Shown in pieces: positions 16,663 to 25,053 of a stretch of 35,336 bases of DNA. The notes under the pieces were generated by a model, which saw only the letters and a program-made list of their open reading frames with translations, did not search any database and was not told the origin of the DNA. Location of the stretch: NCBI GenBank assembly GCA_023511655.1, contig JAIMBB010000018.1:1-35336 (forward strand), in the 5' to 3' direction. This DNA is from Anaerolineae bacterium. Its GTDB lineage: Bacteria > Chloroflexota > Anaerolineae > J036 > Brachytrichaceae. Made by a program: the position numbers and the translations under genes. Position 1 is the stretch's first letter. Each line of letters starts with the position of its first letter.

Positions 16663-16691
16663 TGGCACAACGGTGTAGAGTGTCATACAAT
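16663..16691 (+). promoter_or_regulatory. putative promoter of the relaxosome operon
   Basis: -35 TGGCAC (16663-16668), 17-bp spacer, -10 TACAAT (16686-16691). An inverted repeat GTCATAC (16682-16688) / GTATGAC (16710-16716) overlaps the -10 and transcription start, suitable for a repressor such as the RHH product of the first gene. Confidence 0.6.
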
Positions 16692-16725
16692 GGCGCTATT
16701 GCGTCCGCCGTATGACTGACAACAA

Positions 16726-17178
16726 ATGCCCGCTAAAACACCCCGAAAAGCCGCTACGAGGATCACCGTTCGCCTGCCGCAAGAGCTGGCGGACGCGGCC
16801 CTAGCCGCTGCGAAAGATGCCGGGATGAGCCTTGCCGACTACCACCGCTTTGCGCTGCGGCAGGCCATCGACCGGCAGAGTGCAGCCGCCGAAATGGCGG
16901 CGTTCGAAGAACGCATGGCCGCCCAACTGACCCGGCTACATCGCCGGTTCGGCCAGCTCTACCAGGCGCAGCAATTCCAGTTCGCGGTGCTCGACCAGTT
17001 CATGAAGATGGCCCTCGCCCTTGAGCCTGAGCTTGTGGACGACGCCAGCAAGGCGGCGGCCAGGGCGACGGGCATGCGCCGTCATCAGCAGCTCATGGCG
17101 AGCGTGCCTGCCGCGCTGGAAGGCCCGCTCGCCAAGATGCTTGAGGCCTTCATCCAGCAGCAGGAGGCCAGCGAGTGA
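16726..17178 (+). CDS. RHH relaxosome accessory protein (TraJ/MobC-position)
   Basis: 150-residue protein. Residues 9-45 (RITVRLPQELADAALAAAKDAGMSLADYHRFALRQAI) form a ribbon-helix-helix unit; the rest is helical. It is the first gene on the relaxase side of oriT and overlaps the relaxase start, as the relaxosome proteins TraJ (IncP) and MobC do. It probably binds oriT and recruits the relaxase, and may repress its own promoter through the GTCATAC repeat. No strong ribosome site precedes ATG 16726. Confidence 0.75.
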   Translation: MPAKTPRKAATRITVRLPQELADAALAAAKDAGMSLADYHRFALRQAIDRQSAAAEMAAFEERMAAQLTRLHRRFGQLYQAQQFQFAVLDQFMKMALALEPELVDDASKAAARATGMRRHQQLMASVPAALEGPLAKMLEAFIQQQEASE

Positions 17179-19088
17179 GCGAGGAAGGCAAGTTCAAAGT
17201 CAAGGTCAAGGCCAAGGGCAAGGCCAAGAACGACGTTCAGGGCTTTGCGAAGGCCTTCCGGGCCTTGCGCACGCTCGCCAGGCAGAGCAAGGGCAGTAGC
17301 AGCGGCAAATCAGGACGCAGCGCCCGAGCCGCGCGCGGGGCACCCGTGCCGAAGGCCGGGGGCAGTCTTCAGCGGTGCAGCGTCAGGCTGACGTACTCCG
17401 CGAACAAGGGCGACGGCCAATGGGCCGCGCACGGCAAATACATTGCGCGCGAGTCAGCCGCGCTCGAAGCCGAGCAGGAGCAGACGCAGGAGCTGACCCT
17501 GGAGAGCCTTCAGGCCGACCAGGACATCGAGGCCGCGCCCGGCATTGCGCCGGGGGAAAGCCAGGACATCAACCCAACCGAGGAACCACCACATGAGCGA
17601 ACAGAACGACACCCCGGATATGGACAACCCGCCGACCGGCTACGAGCTGGGCGAGTTGCCGCCCTACATCAGCCCTACCTTAGCCAGTATCAACGCCAAG
17701 GCCCGCCCCGAACGCTCAACAGTGTGCGAGGTTTGTCCGGCCTCGGTGTGGTTCGCTTCGGAGGGCGGGCTGAAGGCCTTTTGCCGGGTGATGCACCTGA
17801 TCACTTGGAGCAACGAAGACCCGAACGCCCTGACCCACTGCGACGGCCAGGTAATGGCCGAGCTGGAACGCCAGCAGAAGGCGGCAAGCAGCGAGTAAAG
17901 GGGGCGCTCGGCTTTGGCAGCGCAGGCGATGCCATGCCGATTGCCGAGACGCTGGACGAGTGGCAGAAGGCCAAGGACGAACACCTTTTCAAGCTCATCA
18001 TCAGCCCCGAGTTCGGGGAGCGCATGAACTTGCAGGCCCTCACGAAGCAGTTTGTCGCGCAGATGGAGAAGGATTTAGGCACTCGCTTGGAGTGGGTGGC
18101 GGTGGAGCACTTCAACACCGAGCATCCTCACGTCCACCTTGTGGTGCGGGGGCGCGATGACCAGGGCAAGGCCCTTCGCATTGGCAAGGAGTACGTCAAG
18201 CGAGGCCTGCGCGACCGTGCGCAGCAGATCGCCACAAACCAGCTTGGCTACCGCACGCCGGAGGACATGCGTCTTGCCGCCGAACGGCAGGTAGTGCAAC
18301 AGCGGTTCACCGACATCGACCGCGCCCTTCAGAAGAAGGCGACGAATTTCGGCCAGGCTTACCAGCTCGACTACTCGGGCGGCATCCCGCAGTCGCCCGT
18401 GGCCCGCGAGGCGCGCTTGCGGGAGATTCGGCGCTTGCAGCAACTGGTGGCAATGGGGCTTGCCAAGAAGACCGGCCCGATGACGTGGCAGGTCGATAAG
18501 AGCTTCGAGACGGCCTTGCGCCAGATTCAGGTGGCGAACGACCGCCTGAAGTCGTTGCACCAGCAGCGTGCAACCTTGTCCGATCCCCGCCTGCCACTGG
18601 TGGCGACCGACACCCGGAATATTCGCCGACTCTCGGGCCGCGTGATCGGCACCGGACTCGACGAAAATAAGGGCATACCCTACTTGCTACTTGAAGGAAC
18701 TGACGCAAAGGTGCATTATTTATATCAAGATAAGGCGATTGCCCAGGCTCGCCGATCCGGGCAGCTACAGCCCGGCGCGTTCATCGAGCTTGAGCGTCGC
18801 TTTGTCGCGGGTGAAGACGGTCGCAAGCGTGCGCAGACCGTCGTCACCGACAAAGGGCCAGCCGAGGCCCTGCTGACCGACCAGAAGCACCTAGCCAGAG
18901 AGGCACTTCGCAGTGCCGTTGGGCAGCCGGAGCTACCCAAGCCGGGTAACTACGGCGGCTGGCTAGGCCGCTATCACCAGGCCGTGGCGACTCGCGCGCA
19001 GCAGCTTGCTTCTCAAGGTCAGCTCAAGCTCGGGCCGAACGGGTACGAGTACCAGGCAGCGCGCGAGAAATCACGTTCTAGGAGCTGA
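17175..19088 (+). CDS. traI: MOBP-type relaxase (DUF3363/VirD2-like) with internal expansion
   Basis: 637-residue relaxase that would nick oriT and bind the 5' end through tyrosine. A basic Lys-rich N-terminus leads to LQRCSVRLTYSANKGDG and AAHGKYIARESA, with Tyr89 the likely nucleophile. The metal-binding region is EHFNTEHPHVHLVVRG, with His319 and His321. Motif HLFKLIISPEFGERMN lies near residue 272. Between these blocks, roughly residues 140-242 form an Arg/Pro/Gly-rich stretch with no family character; this is the shadow of a gene nested in another frame. The frame stays open across it. The start is GTG at 17175, overlapping the upstream stop. Expansion between the catalytic motifs is unusual and could affect activity. 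Confidence 0.85.
   Translation: MSEEGKFKVKVKAKGKAKNDVQGFAKAFRALRTLARQSKGSSSGKSGRSARAARGAPVPKAGGSLQRCSVRLTYSANKGDGQWAAHGKYIARESAALEAEQEQTQELTLESLQADQDIEAAPGIAPGESQDINPTEEPPHERTERHPGYGQPADRLRAGRVAALHQPYLSQYQRQGPPRTLNSVRGLSGLGVVRFGGRAEGLLPGDAPDHLEQRRPERPDPLRRPGNGRAGTPAEGGKQRVKGALGFGSAGDAMPIAETLDEWQKAKDEHLFKLIISPEFGERMNLQALTKQFVAQMEKDLGTRLEWVAVEHFNTEHPHVHLVVRGRDDQGKALRIGKEYVKRGLRDRAQQIATNQLGYRTPEDMRLAAERQVVQQRFTDIDRALQKKATNFGQAYQLDYSGGIPQSPVAREARLREIRRLQQLVAMGLAKKTGPMTWQVDKSFETALRQIQVANDRLKSLHQQRATLSDPRLPLVATDTRNIRRLSGRVIGTGLDENKGIPYLLLEGTDAKVHYLYQDKAIAQARRSGQLQPGAFIELERRFVAGEDGRKRAQTVVTDKGPAEALLTDQKHLAREALRSAVGQPELPKPGNYGGWLGRYHQAVATRAQQLASQGQLKLGPNGYEYQAAREKSRSRS
17593..17898 (+). CDS. nested cysteine-containing transfer protein inside relaxase gene
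   Basis: 101-residue acidic protein in the +1-shifted frame inside the relaxase gene: an acidic N-terminus, then PPYISPTLASINAKARPERS and CEVCPASVWF...FCRVMHLITWS...THCDG, with five cysteines in a C-x2-C then C...C pattern that could bind metal. Small proteins of this type occur beside IncP-like tra genes, possibly TraD-like; I am not sure of the name. GAGGA lies 8 bases before ATG 17593. Its composition is far more protein-like than the relaxase frame over the same DNA. RP4 traH is likewise nested in traI. Confidence 0.8.
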   Translation: MSEQNDTPDMDNPPTGYELGELPPYISPTLASINAKARPERSTVCEVCPASVWFASEGGLKAFCRVMHLITWSNEDPNALTHCDGQVMAELERQQKAASSE

Positions 19089-19089
19089 T

Positions 19090-19689
19090 ATGCGACTTTC
19101 AACCCTTGTGGCCGCGCTTGCGGTCACTCTCCCCTTCCAGGCCTTCGCGCAAGCCTCGGCCACGAAGGAAGACTTCTGCATCGGGGGCTATGGCGACAGC
19201 GGTTGCTCAATCGTGTCCACCGTCACCGTGCAGATCAACGTGCCGCCAGGCGATGCGGGCAAGCCGGGCGCGTTCTTCATCGGCGCGCGCGCGACCTCGG
19301 GCACGCCCGGCAACATCACCCGCATCAACTACGACACGCAAGGCCTTTGGCTGTTCACGCCGGGCGGCTGGATCGGCTTCAACGGCGGCACTTACACGCC
19401 GGTCGAATACTTCGACGCCCTGCCCTCTGGCAAGGCCTACGTCGTGGTGAATCAGCAAGACCTCTGCCAGTTCGTGCAGAACACGAACATGGAGCTGTGG
19501 GCCGGTTATGGCGCGCTTCAGCCCGACAAGCAGCAGGCGATCCAGACCTTCTACTCGGTCAAGACGCCACGCATCCCGCCCGAGCACCTTCGTTCGGTTT
19601 TCATCTACAACGACATGAAGGACGCCAAGAAGTATTGGAACGTCATGAACATGACGTCCTGCTACTACAACGGGGGCGGTGGCGGTTGA
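19090..19689 (+). CDS. secreted protein of unknown function
   Basis: 199-residue protein with a clear signal peptide (MRLSTLVAALAVTLPFQAFAQA). The mature part is beta-rich with Gly-rich segments (GKPGAFFIGARATSGTPGNITRINYDTQGLWLFTPGGWIGFNGGTYTPVEYF), four cysteines that could form disulfides, and a terminal GGGGG run. I do not recognise a family. It starts 1 base after the relaxase stop with an AGGAGCTG ribosome site, so it is co-expressed with transfer genes and probably acts in the periplasm or at the mating surface. Confidence 0.75.
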   Translation: MRLSTLVAALAVTLPFQAFAQASATKEDFCIGGYGDSGCSIVSTVTVQINVPPGDAGKPGAFFIGARATSGTPGNITRINYDTQGLWLFTPGGWIGFNGGTYTPVEYFDALPSGKAYVVVNQQDLCQFVQNTNMELWAGYGALQPDKQQAIQTFYSVKTPRIPPEHLRSVFIYNDMKDAKKYWNVMNMTSCYYNGGGGG

Positions 19690-19737
19690 TCCGCGACCGC
19701 CCTCACCTTTTTCATCAACCACCAAGAGAAATCGACC

Positions 19738-19869
19738 ATGAATGCCACCACACCCGCGCCGGGAGCCGCTGAACAGCTCCCGACCGACAAAGACGACCTC
19801 GGAGCGATCCCGCTCGAAGGTTCCGGCTTTGAAGACCAGCAACCCGACACCGAAGAAAGCGAGGCCTGA
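19738..19869 (+). CDS. small acidic hypothetical protein
   Basis: 43-codon frame: MNATTPAPGAAEQLPTDKDD, then LGAIPLEGSGFEDQQPDTEESEA. It is strongly acidic and probably disordered. An AAGAGAAA sequence precedes the ATG, and the stop is 1 base from the ardC start, so translation may be coupled. Composition suits a real small protein, but no family is known to me. Confidence 0.55.
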   Translation: MNATTPAPGAAEQLPTDKDDLGAIPLEGSGFEDQQPDTEESEA

Positions 19870-19870
19870 A

Positions 19871-21718
19871 ATGTCCGACACCCGCGAGAAAGCGAAGCGG
19901 GACTTCCGGCAGGAAGCTACCGACCTGATCGTCAGCATGCTCGAAAAGGGCACCGCCCCGTGGCAACGCCCTTGGGACAAGAACGTCGCCGCGACGGCGC
20001 TCGCCATGCCGTACAACGGCGCGACGGGCCGCGCCTACACCGGGGGCAATGCCCTTTACCTCATGGCAAAGGGCATGCAGCAGGGCTACGACGATCCCCG
20101 CTGGATGACCTACGAACAGGCGCAGTCGAAAGGCTGGCAGGTTCGCAAGGGCGAGAAGGCCACGCATGTAGAGTTCTGGCAGTTCGAGAAGACCGAGAAG
20201 GTCAAAGACCCCGCCACCGGCAAGGAAGTCGAGCAGCGCGTCAAGCTTGATCGCCCGATCCAGCGCCTCTATGCCGTGTTCAACGCCAAGCAGATCGACG
20301 GCGTTCCGCCGCTCGCCCCGCGGCAGCGCGAGACATGGCAGGCCATCGAGGCCGCAGAGCGTGCGCTGAAGAACTCCGGCGCGAAGATCAACCACGGTGG
20401 CACCGAAGCCTTCTATCACCCCGGCAAGGATGAGATCACCATGCCGCCGAAGGAGGCCTTCCCTGACCAGGCGGCCTACTACGGCACTGCGCTTCATGAG
20501 CTGGCCCACTGGACGGGCCACGAGTCGCGCCTGAACCGAGACGGCATCACCGGAGGCCATGCCTTCGGTTCCGAGGGCTACGCCCGCGAGGAACTGCGCG
20601 CCGAAATGGCGAGCGTGTTCATGCAGGCCGAGCTTGGTGTCCCTCACGACATCGAGCGCCACGCCGCGTATGTCGATAGCTGGATCGCCGTTCTCAAGAA
20701 GGACAAGAACGAGCTGTTCCGGGCGGCGAAGGATGCAGGCCAGGCCGCCGACTATGTGATCGAACTGAGCAAGCACCGCGAGCTGACCAACGAGCTTGCC
20801 GACAGCCTGGTCGAACAGGCGGCCACCAACACCGCTTCGCGGTATGGCGGCCTCACCAGCACCGTGCTCAACGGCGACGAGTCGCAGCGCCTGCTTGCAG
20901 CCGCCGAACACCGCGAGCTGGCCCGCCTCGCCGACGAATACCTTGCCAACCCGGAGGACCGCGCCAAGCTCATGCAGCGCAGCCAGTTCGCCCAGGCCGC
21001 CACCGACAAGGAGAAGGCCCAGGAGCTGGATAGCGCACTGCGCGAGCTGGACTACATCGAGAACCTGCCGCTGCATGTTGCGATGGCTCGCAACGATGCC
21101 AAGGACAAGCGTATCGTCGAGCTGCGCGACCTTGAAGCCGTGGCCTACGTGGATCGTCAGAGCGGCGACCTCACCATCGCGGCTAAGTCTCCCGAGGCCC
21201 TGAAAGACTTGCTGGATCGCTCGCGCGTGCCCGATGCCGTTGCCGTCAACGACAAGGCACCAACGTCGAGTCGCTGGTTCTTCAGCAACGAGGGCGGCCA
21301 CGCTGCTGACCTGGTGCGCGGCGCGCTGGAACGCCTCGGCGTGCCCGAGGGCCAGATTCAGAAGGTCAGTGCGCTCATGTCTTCGCCCGAGCAGCGCAAG
21401 GAACAACTCTCCGAGTCGTTCAAGGATGTCAGCCGCCAGGCGAAGGAACTACTCGGCGAGAAGGCGAAGACCTTCCCCGCGCAGCTCGCGGAAGGCTTCT
21501 ACAAGGGGCCGATCATTGCCGAGAGCGACCACCATGTTCTGCAACAGGTGTCGCCCACGACCACCGTCGCGCACATGAAGACCGCCTTCGCCGACATCCC
21601 GAAGGTGGACAAAGACCAACCCGTCCAAATTCCCTACAACGACGGCAAGGCGAAGGCGATGCCCTTCACCGCCGACCGTGGGAGTGGGAAGGAGAAGACA
21701 CGATCCTTGAGCCGATAA
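19871..21718 (+). CDS. ardC: ArdC-type antirestriction protein with KfrB-like C-terminus
   Basis: 615-residue protein. The N-terminal 290 residues match ArdC/the TraC N-terminus: TAPWQRPWDKN, YNGATGRAYTGGNALYLM, SKGWQVRKGEKATHVEFW, and the zinc-metallopeptidase motif HELAHWTGH with His209, Glu210 and His213. ArdC binds single-stranded DNA and protects the incoming strand from restriction. The middle is helical (residues 300-430). The last 75 residues (GFYKGPIIAESDHHVLQQVSPTTTVAHMK...) resemble a KfrB domain, as in the zeta toxin. ATG at 19871 is preferred over a longer frame through the small acidic gene. Confidence 0.88.
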   Translation: MSDTREKAKRDFRQEATDLIVSMLEKGTAPWQRPWDKNVAATALAMPYNGATGRAYTGGNALYLMAKGMQQGYDDPRWMTYEQAQSKGWQVRKGEKATHVEFWQFEKTEKVKDPATGKEVEQRVKLDRPIQRLYAVFNAKQIDGVPPLAPRQRETWQAIEAAERALKNSGAKINHGGTEAFYHPGKDEITMPPKEAFPDQAAYYGTALHELAHWTGHESRLNRDGITGGHAFGSEGYAREELRAEMASVFMQAELGVPHDIERHAAYVDSWIAVLKKDKNELFRAAKDAGQAADYVIELSKHRELTNELADSLVEQAATNTASRYGGLTSTVLNGDESQRLLAAAEHRELARLADEYLANPEDRAKLMQRSQFAQAATDKEKAQELDSALRELDYIENLPLHVAMARNDAKDKRIVELRDLEAVAYVDRQSGDLTIAAKSPEALKDLLDRSRVPDAVAVNDKAPTSSRWFFSNEGGHAADLVRGALERLGVPEGQIQKVSALMSSPEQRKEQLSESFKDVSRQAKELLGEKAKTFPAQLAEGFYKGPIIAESDHHVLQQVSPTTTVAHMKTAFADIPKVDKDQPVQIPYNDGKAKAMPFTADRGSGKEKTRSLSR

Positions 21719-23965
21719 ATGCAGAACGTCTACAAACTCCCAAGCGCCCCCCGCAACGTGGGGGGCTTGCAGTGGCAAGCCCTGTTCATCGGGCTTGTCC
21801 TGCTCTTTTTCGTGAACATCGCGGCCACGCAATACATGGCCTACGGCTTCCGCTACCAGGAAGCACTAGGCCGAACGCTTGGCTCGATTGGAGGGCATGC
21901 CCTCTACCCGCCCTATATGTGGGCGGTGTGGTTCATGAAGTTCAACCAACTGCCCCACGCCGACGTGCGGCATGTGCTGTGGGTGGGCCTAACCATCGCG
22001 GCCGCTGGCTCAGGCTTGTCCGTGCTGGCCGCCGCGCTGGTGATGTTCCTGCGCACGCGCAAGCTACAGAAAGGGCACGAGCACTTGCACGGTTCGGCCC
22101 GATGGGCCGAGCGCAAGGACATCGAGGAAATGGGCCTTATCGGCAAGGGTGAGGGCGTCTACGTCGGAGGGTGGCAAGACCCGAAGACGAAGAAGATTCA
22201 CTACCTGCGCCACAACGGCCCCGAGCACATCATCGCCTTCGCGCCCTCGCGCTCCGGTAAGGGTGTTGGCCTGGTGCTGCCAACCCTGTTGAGCTGGCCG
22301 CACTCATGCGTGGTGTACGACATCAAGGGCGAGAACTACGCGCTCACGGCGGGGTGGCGAGCCAAGAAGGCAGGCTCGCGCGTGCTCAAGTTCAGCCCGG
22401 TCGAGATCGGGCAGGGCGTGAGGTTCAACCCGCTCGCCGAAATCCGCTTGGGCACGCCCCGCGATGTCTCCGACGCGCAGAACATCGCGTTCATGCTGAC
22501 GCATCCGGGCGAGGACACGAGCGAGCATGACCATTGGGTCGATTCGGCTACGTCGCTGCTGACCGGCGTCATACTCTACGCAGCCTATCGCGCGCTCAAG
22601 GAGGGCCGAACCGCCTCGCTGCCCGAGGTTGCCCAGGTGCTGACCAGGCCGGGGCATTCCTTCAGCGAGACGCTGAACGAAATGCTCTTGGAGCCGCTGG
22701 ACGAGGAATGCCGCTTCGGCTGGAAGACGGTCAGCGGCAAGGTCACTCAGGTGCATCCCGTGGTGGCCGAGAAGGCCCAAGAAATGCTGGACAAGGAGGA
22801 AAAGGAGCTTTCGGGCATCTTGTCCACCGCGAAGGTCTTCTTGCAGCTCTACTCTGACCCCATCGTCGCGGGCAACATCGCCGCTTCCGACTTCACCATC
22901 GACGAGCTGGTCAATGGTGAGACGCCTGCCAGCCTCTACCTGGTGGTGCCGCCGAGCGACAAAGACCGGCTGCGCCCGCTCACGCGGTTGATCTTCACGC
23001 AGATCGTCAACAAGCTCACAGAGACGATGCGCTTCGAGGGGGGCCGCAGCGTGCAGACCAACAAGAACCGGCTGCTCATGCTGATCGACGAGTTCCCGAC
23101 GCTTGGGCGCATGGACATCCTTGTCAATGCAATGGGCTACACGGCGGGTTACGGGATCAAGTATTACTTGATCGTGCAAGACAAGGTGCAGCTCAACAAC
23201 GTCTACGGCGAGAACGAGCTTGTCTTCTCAGGCACTCACGTTCGCATCGCCTACGCGCCCAACAACCCGGAGACTGCCGAGCTGCTATCCCGCATGACGG
23301 GCACGATGACCGTCCAGAAAGCGGCCTTCAACTACTCGGGCAACCGGCTATCGCCGATGCTCTCGCAGGTTTCGACCAACGTCGAGCACATCGAGCGCCC
23401 GCTTCTGACGCCTGACGAGTGCGCACGCCTCCCAGGCCCCAAGAAGGACGCCCGGGGGAACATCGTCGAGGCCGGTGACATGCTGATCTTTGTGACCGGC
23501 TTCCCGCCGATCTACGGCAAGCAAATCCTCTACTTCAAAGACCCGGTGTTTTCCGAGCGGGCCAAGCTGGCCCCGCCCGCGCCTGCCCAGCGCGCGCCTG
23601 TCACCACATCCGGCGAAGGGGAGGCCGAGGCCGAACCCGACGCCGAGCCGGAGGTACACGCGGAGCTTGAGCATTACCCGCGCGCAACGCCCGACGTGGC
23701 GGCAGAAGATGAAGAAGCGATCATGCGTCACCGTCAAGCCGACATCGAGCACCAGGACGCCGCCGACGATGGCACCGAAGACGAGGAAGCTGAGGCCGAC
23801 GCGCCCATCGCGCGCAAGGCAGAGCCAGTGCCTCCGCACAAGCCAGCGCCGCCCTACGTGCGCAAGAGCGCCAAGCCCGAGGCCGAGGCCGCGTTTGCAG
23901 CGAACCCCGACCTTCAGGAAGTCGAGCCGCTGCGGGTCAAGCCACCGCGAGGCCACACGGCTTGA
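21719..23965 (+). CDS. virD4: VirD4/TraG-type coupling protein
   Basis: 748-residue inner-membrane ATPase that brings the relaxase-DNA complex to the VirB channel. Two N-terminal membrane helices (about residues 19-40 and 82-108) are followed by Walker A SRSGKG at about residues 175-180 and Walker B LLMLIDEFPTLG at about 449-460. The C-terminal 130 residues are an acidic Ala/Glu/Pro-rich tail (EGEAEAEPDAEPEVHAELE), longer than in RP4 TraG. It starts directly after the ardC stop. Family assignment is certain. Confidence 0.96.
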   Translation: MQNVYKLPSAPRNVGGLQWQALFIGLVLLFFVNIAATQYMAYGFRYQEALGRTLGSIGGHALYPPYMWAVWFMKFNQLPHADVRHVLWVGLTIAAAGSGLSVLAAALVMFLRTRKLQKGHEHLHGSARWAERKDIEEMGLIGKGEGVYVGGWQDPKTKKIHYLRHNGPEHIIAFAPSRSGKGVGLVLPTLLSWPHSCVVYDIKGENYALTAGWRAKKAGSRVLKFSPVEIGQGVRFNPLAEIRLGTPRDVSDAQNIAFMLTHPGEDTSEHDHWVDSATSLLTGVILYAAYRALKEGRTASLPEVAQVLTRPGHSFSETLNEMLLEPLDEECRFGWKTVSGKVTQVHPVVAEKAQEMLDKEEKELSGILSTAKVFLQLYSDPIVAGNIAASDFTIDELVNGETPASLYLVVPPSDKDRLRPLTRLIFTQIVNKLTETMRFEGGRSVQTNKNRLLMLIDEFPTLGRMDILVNAMGYTAGYGIKYYLIVQDKVQLNNVYGENELVFSGTHVRIAYAPNNPETAELLSRMTGTMTVQKAAFNYSGNRLSPMLSQVSTNVEHIERPLLTPDECARLPGPKKDARGNIVEAGDMLIFVTGFPPIYGKQILYFKDPVFSERAKLAPPAPAQRAPVTTSGEGEAEAEPDAEPEVHAELEHYPRATPDVAAEDEEAIMRHRQADIEHQDAADDGTEDEEAEADAPIARKAEPVPPHKPAPPYVRKSAKPEAEAAFAANPDLQEVEPLRVKPPRGHTA

Positions 23966-23988
23966 GGTGTCAACCAGTCGGCCCCCTC

Positions 23989-24016
23989 TTGCGTTATGCA
24001 CCATATGGCGTATGAT
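23989..24016 (+). promoter_or_regulatory. ssb promoter with CCATATGG operator
   Basis: -35 TTGCGT (23989-23994), 16-bp spacer, -10 TATGAT (24011-24016). The spacer holds TTATGCACCATATGG, with an 8-bp palindrome CCATATGG at 24001-24008. Layout and sequence match the promoters at 28154 and 29026, so the three are probably co-regulated. Confidence 0.8.
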
Positions 24017-24062
24017 GTAGCCATCGCCACACGATCAACCCACCATCACCAGGAGAAGACCC

Positions 24063-24497
24063 TTGTATAAAAACCAAGTGATCCTCGAAGGATTCCTCGG
24101 GAAGAAGCCCGAAATCCGCTTCCTGCCTTCGGGCGACAAGGTTGCGAACGTGACTCTCGCAACCAAAGAGTTCTGGCGCGACAAGCAGGGCAAGCCCGTC
24201 GAGGCCACCGAATGGCATTCGCTGGTCTTCTACGCCGAGCGCGCGGATCTCGCCGAGCTGTACGACAAGGGCGACAACATCCACATCGAGGGCAAGATTC
24301 AGACGCGCCGCTACACCAACACCGAGGGCCAGCAGAAGACCGTGCGCGAGATCATCGTCATGCGCTCGCATCGCATCGACCGCATGCACGACGAACACGA
24401 GGGGGTAGGGGAGCCGCCCGCCGACGCTGACCACGCCGACGATGCGCCGCCCCAGGGCACCGCCTCGGCCAGCGACTACAACATGCCCGAGCTGTGA
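24063..24497 (+). CDS. ssb: single-stranded DNA-binding protein
   Basis: 144-residue SSB with an OB fold over residues 1-108 (NQVILEGFLGKKPEIRFLPSGDKVANVTLATKEFW, EWHSLVFYAERADLAELYDKGDNIHIEGKI). The acidic, flexible C-terminal tail ends in YNMPEL rather than the usual DDxPF, so contacts with host SSB partners may be altered. The start is TTG at 24063, supported by AGGAG 8 bases upstream. It coats transferred strands in donor and recipient. Confidence 0.95.
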   Translation: MYKNQVILEGFLGKKPEIRFLPSGDKVANVTLATKEFWRDKQGKPVEATEWHSLVFYAERADLAELYDKGDNIHIEGKIQTRRYTNTEGQQKTVREIIVMRSHRIDRMHDEHEGVGEPPADADHADDAPPQGTASASDYNMPEL

Positions 24498-24498
24498 C

Positions 24499-25053
24499 AT
24501 GAAGCGCCGCGCCCTTGTCTACGCTTTGCTTCCTGGTGCCCTATTTATATCGGCTTGGCTGATCGGGGCGGCCTTCGGCTACCGCGTGAATCTCACGCAG
24601 TCCCTACCGTTGGGTCTCTGGAAGCGCGCCGACTACACCCAAGCGAGCTACGTCGAGTTCTGCCTTCCCGAAGGCAAGTTCGCCGAGCTGGTCTACGAGC
24701 GAGGCTATGTGCCCCACGGCACATGCCCGCAAGGCCTTGCGCCCTTGCTCAAGCCAGTCGCTGCCCGCGAGGGCGACACCGTTGAAGTCACGCCCCAGGG
24801 CGTGAGCATCAACGGCAAGCCCGCCTTGACCCAACCAATCGCCGCCTTCGATTCGAAGGGCAGGCCACTTCCAGCCGTCGCGCCCGGCACCTACAGGGTG
24901 CCCGCGCAAACCTTGTGGGTCATATCGACCTACCACCCTCGCAGCCTCGATAGCCGCTACTTCGGGCCGTTGCCCGCAAGCAGCGTGCTATCAGGCATGA
25001 CCCCTGTCCTGGTGTTCAACCAGCGAGAAGACTATGCGCTTGTTCATCGCTGA
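24499..25053 (+). CDS. traF: TraF-type pilin-maturation peptidase (S26)
   Basis: 184-residue signal-peptidase-like protein. It has one N-terminal membrane helix, then NLTQSLPLGLW with the likely nucleophile Ser35 and LLKPVAAREGDTVEV with the general base Lys85. DSRYFGPLP near the C-terminus is another family box. RP4 TraF trims and circularises the TrbC pilin with the same Ser/Lys pair. It starts 1 base after the ssb stop; the last 20 bases overlap a fossil topoisomerase start. Confidence 0.93.
   Translation: MKRRALVYALLPGALFISAWLIGAAFGYRVNLTQSLPLGLWKRADYTQASYVEFCLPEGKFAELVYERGYVPHGTCPQGLAPLLKPVAAREGDTVEVTPQGVSINGKPALTQPIAAFDSKGRPLPAVAPGTYRVPAQTLWVISTYHPRSLDSRYFGPLPASSVLSGMTPVLVFNQREDYALVHR

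Larger units (their letters stand above)
16395..16725. other. oriT and divergent traK/16726 control region
   Basis: 331-bp gene-free stretch between the divergent traK unit and the relaxosome genes, the position of oriT in RK2-type systems. It contains ten phased TGCTTAT-type repeats (16420-16543), an imperfect inverted repeat (AAGCAACC 16583-16590 with GGTTGCTT 16638-16645), a promoter and a 7-bp inverted repeat near the 16726 start. I could not find the RP4-type nick core YATCCTG on either strand, so the nick position is unassigned. It looks clearly less GC-rich than the flanking genes. Confidence 0.7.

Noticed and set aside
16395-16725. RP4-type nick site
   Set aside because: No YATCCTG-like core was found on either strand; only weak resemblances such as CATCTGG.
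19715-21406. 563-codon minus-strand frame
   Set aside because: Antisense shadow of ardC; no motif and no ribosome site.
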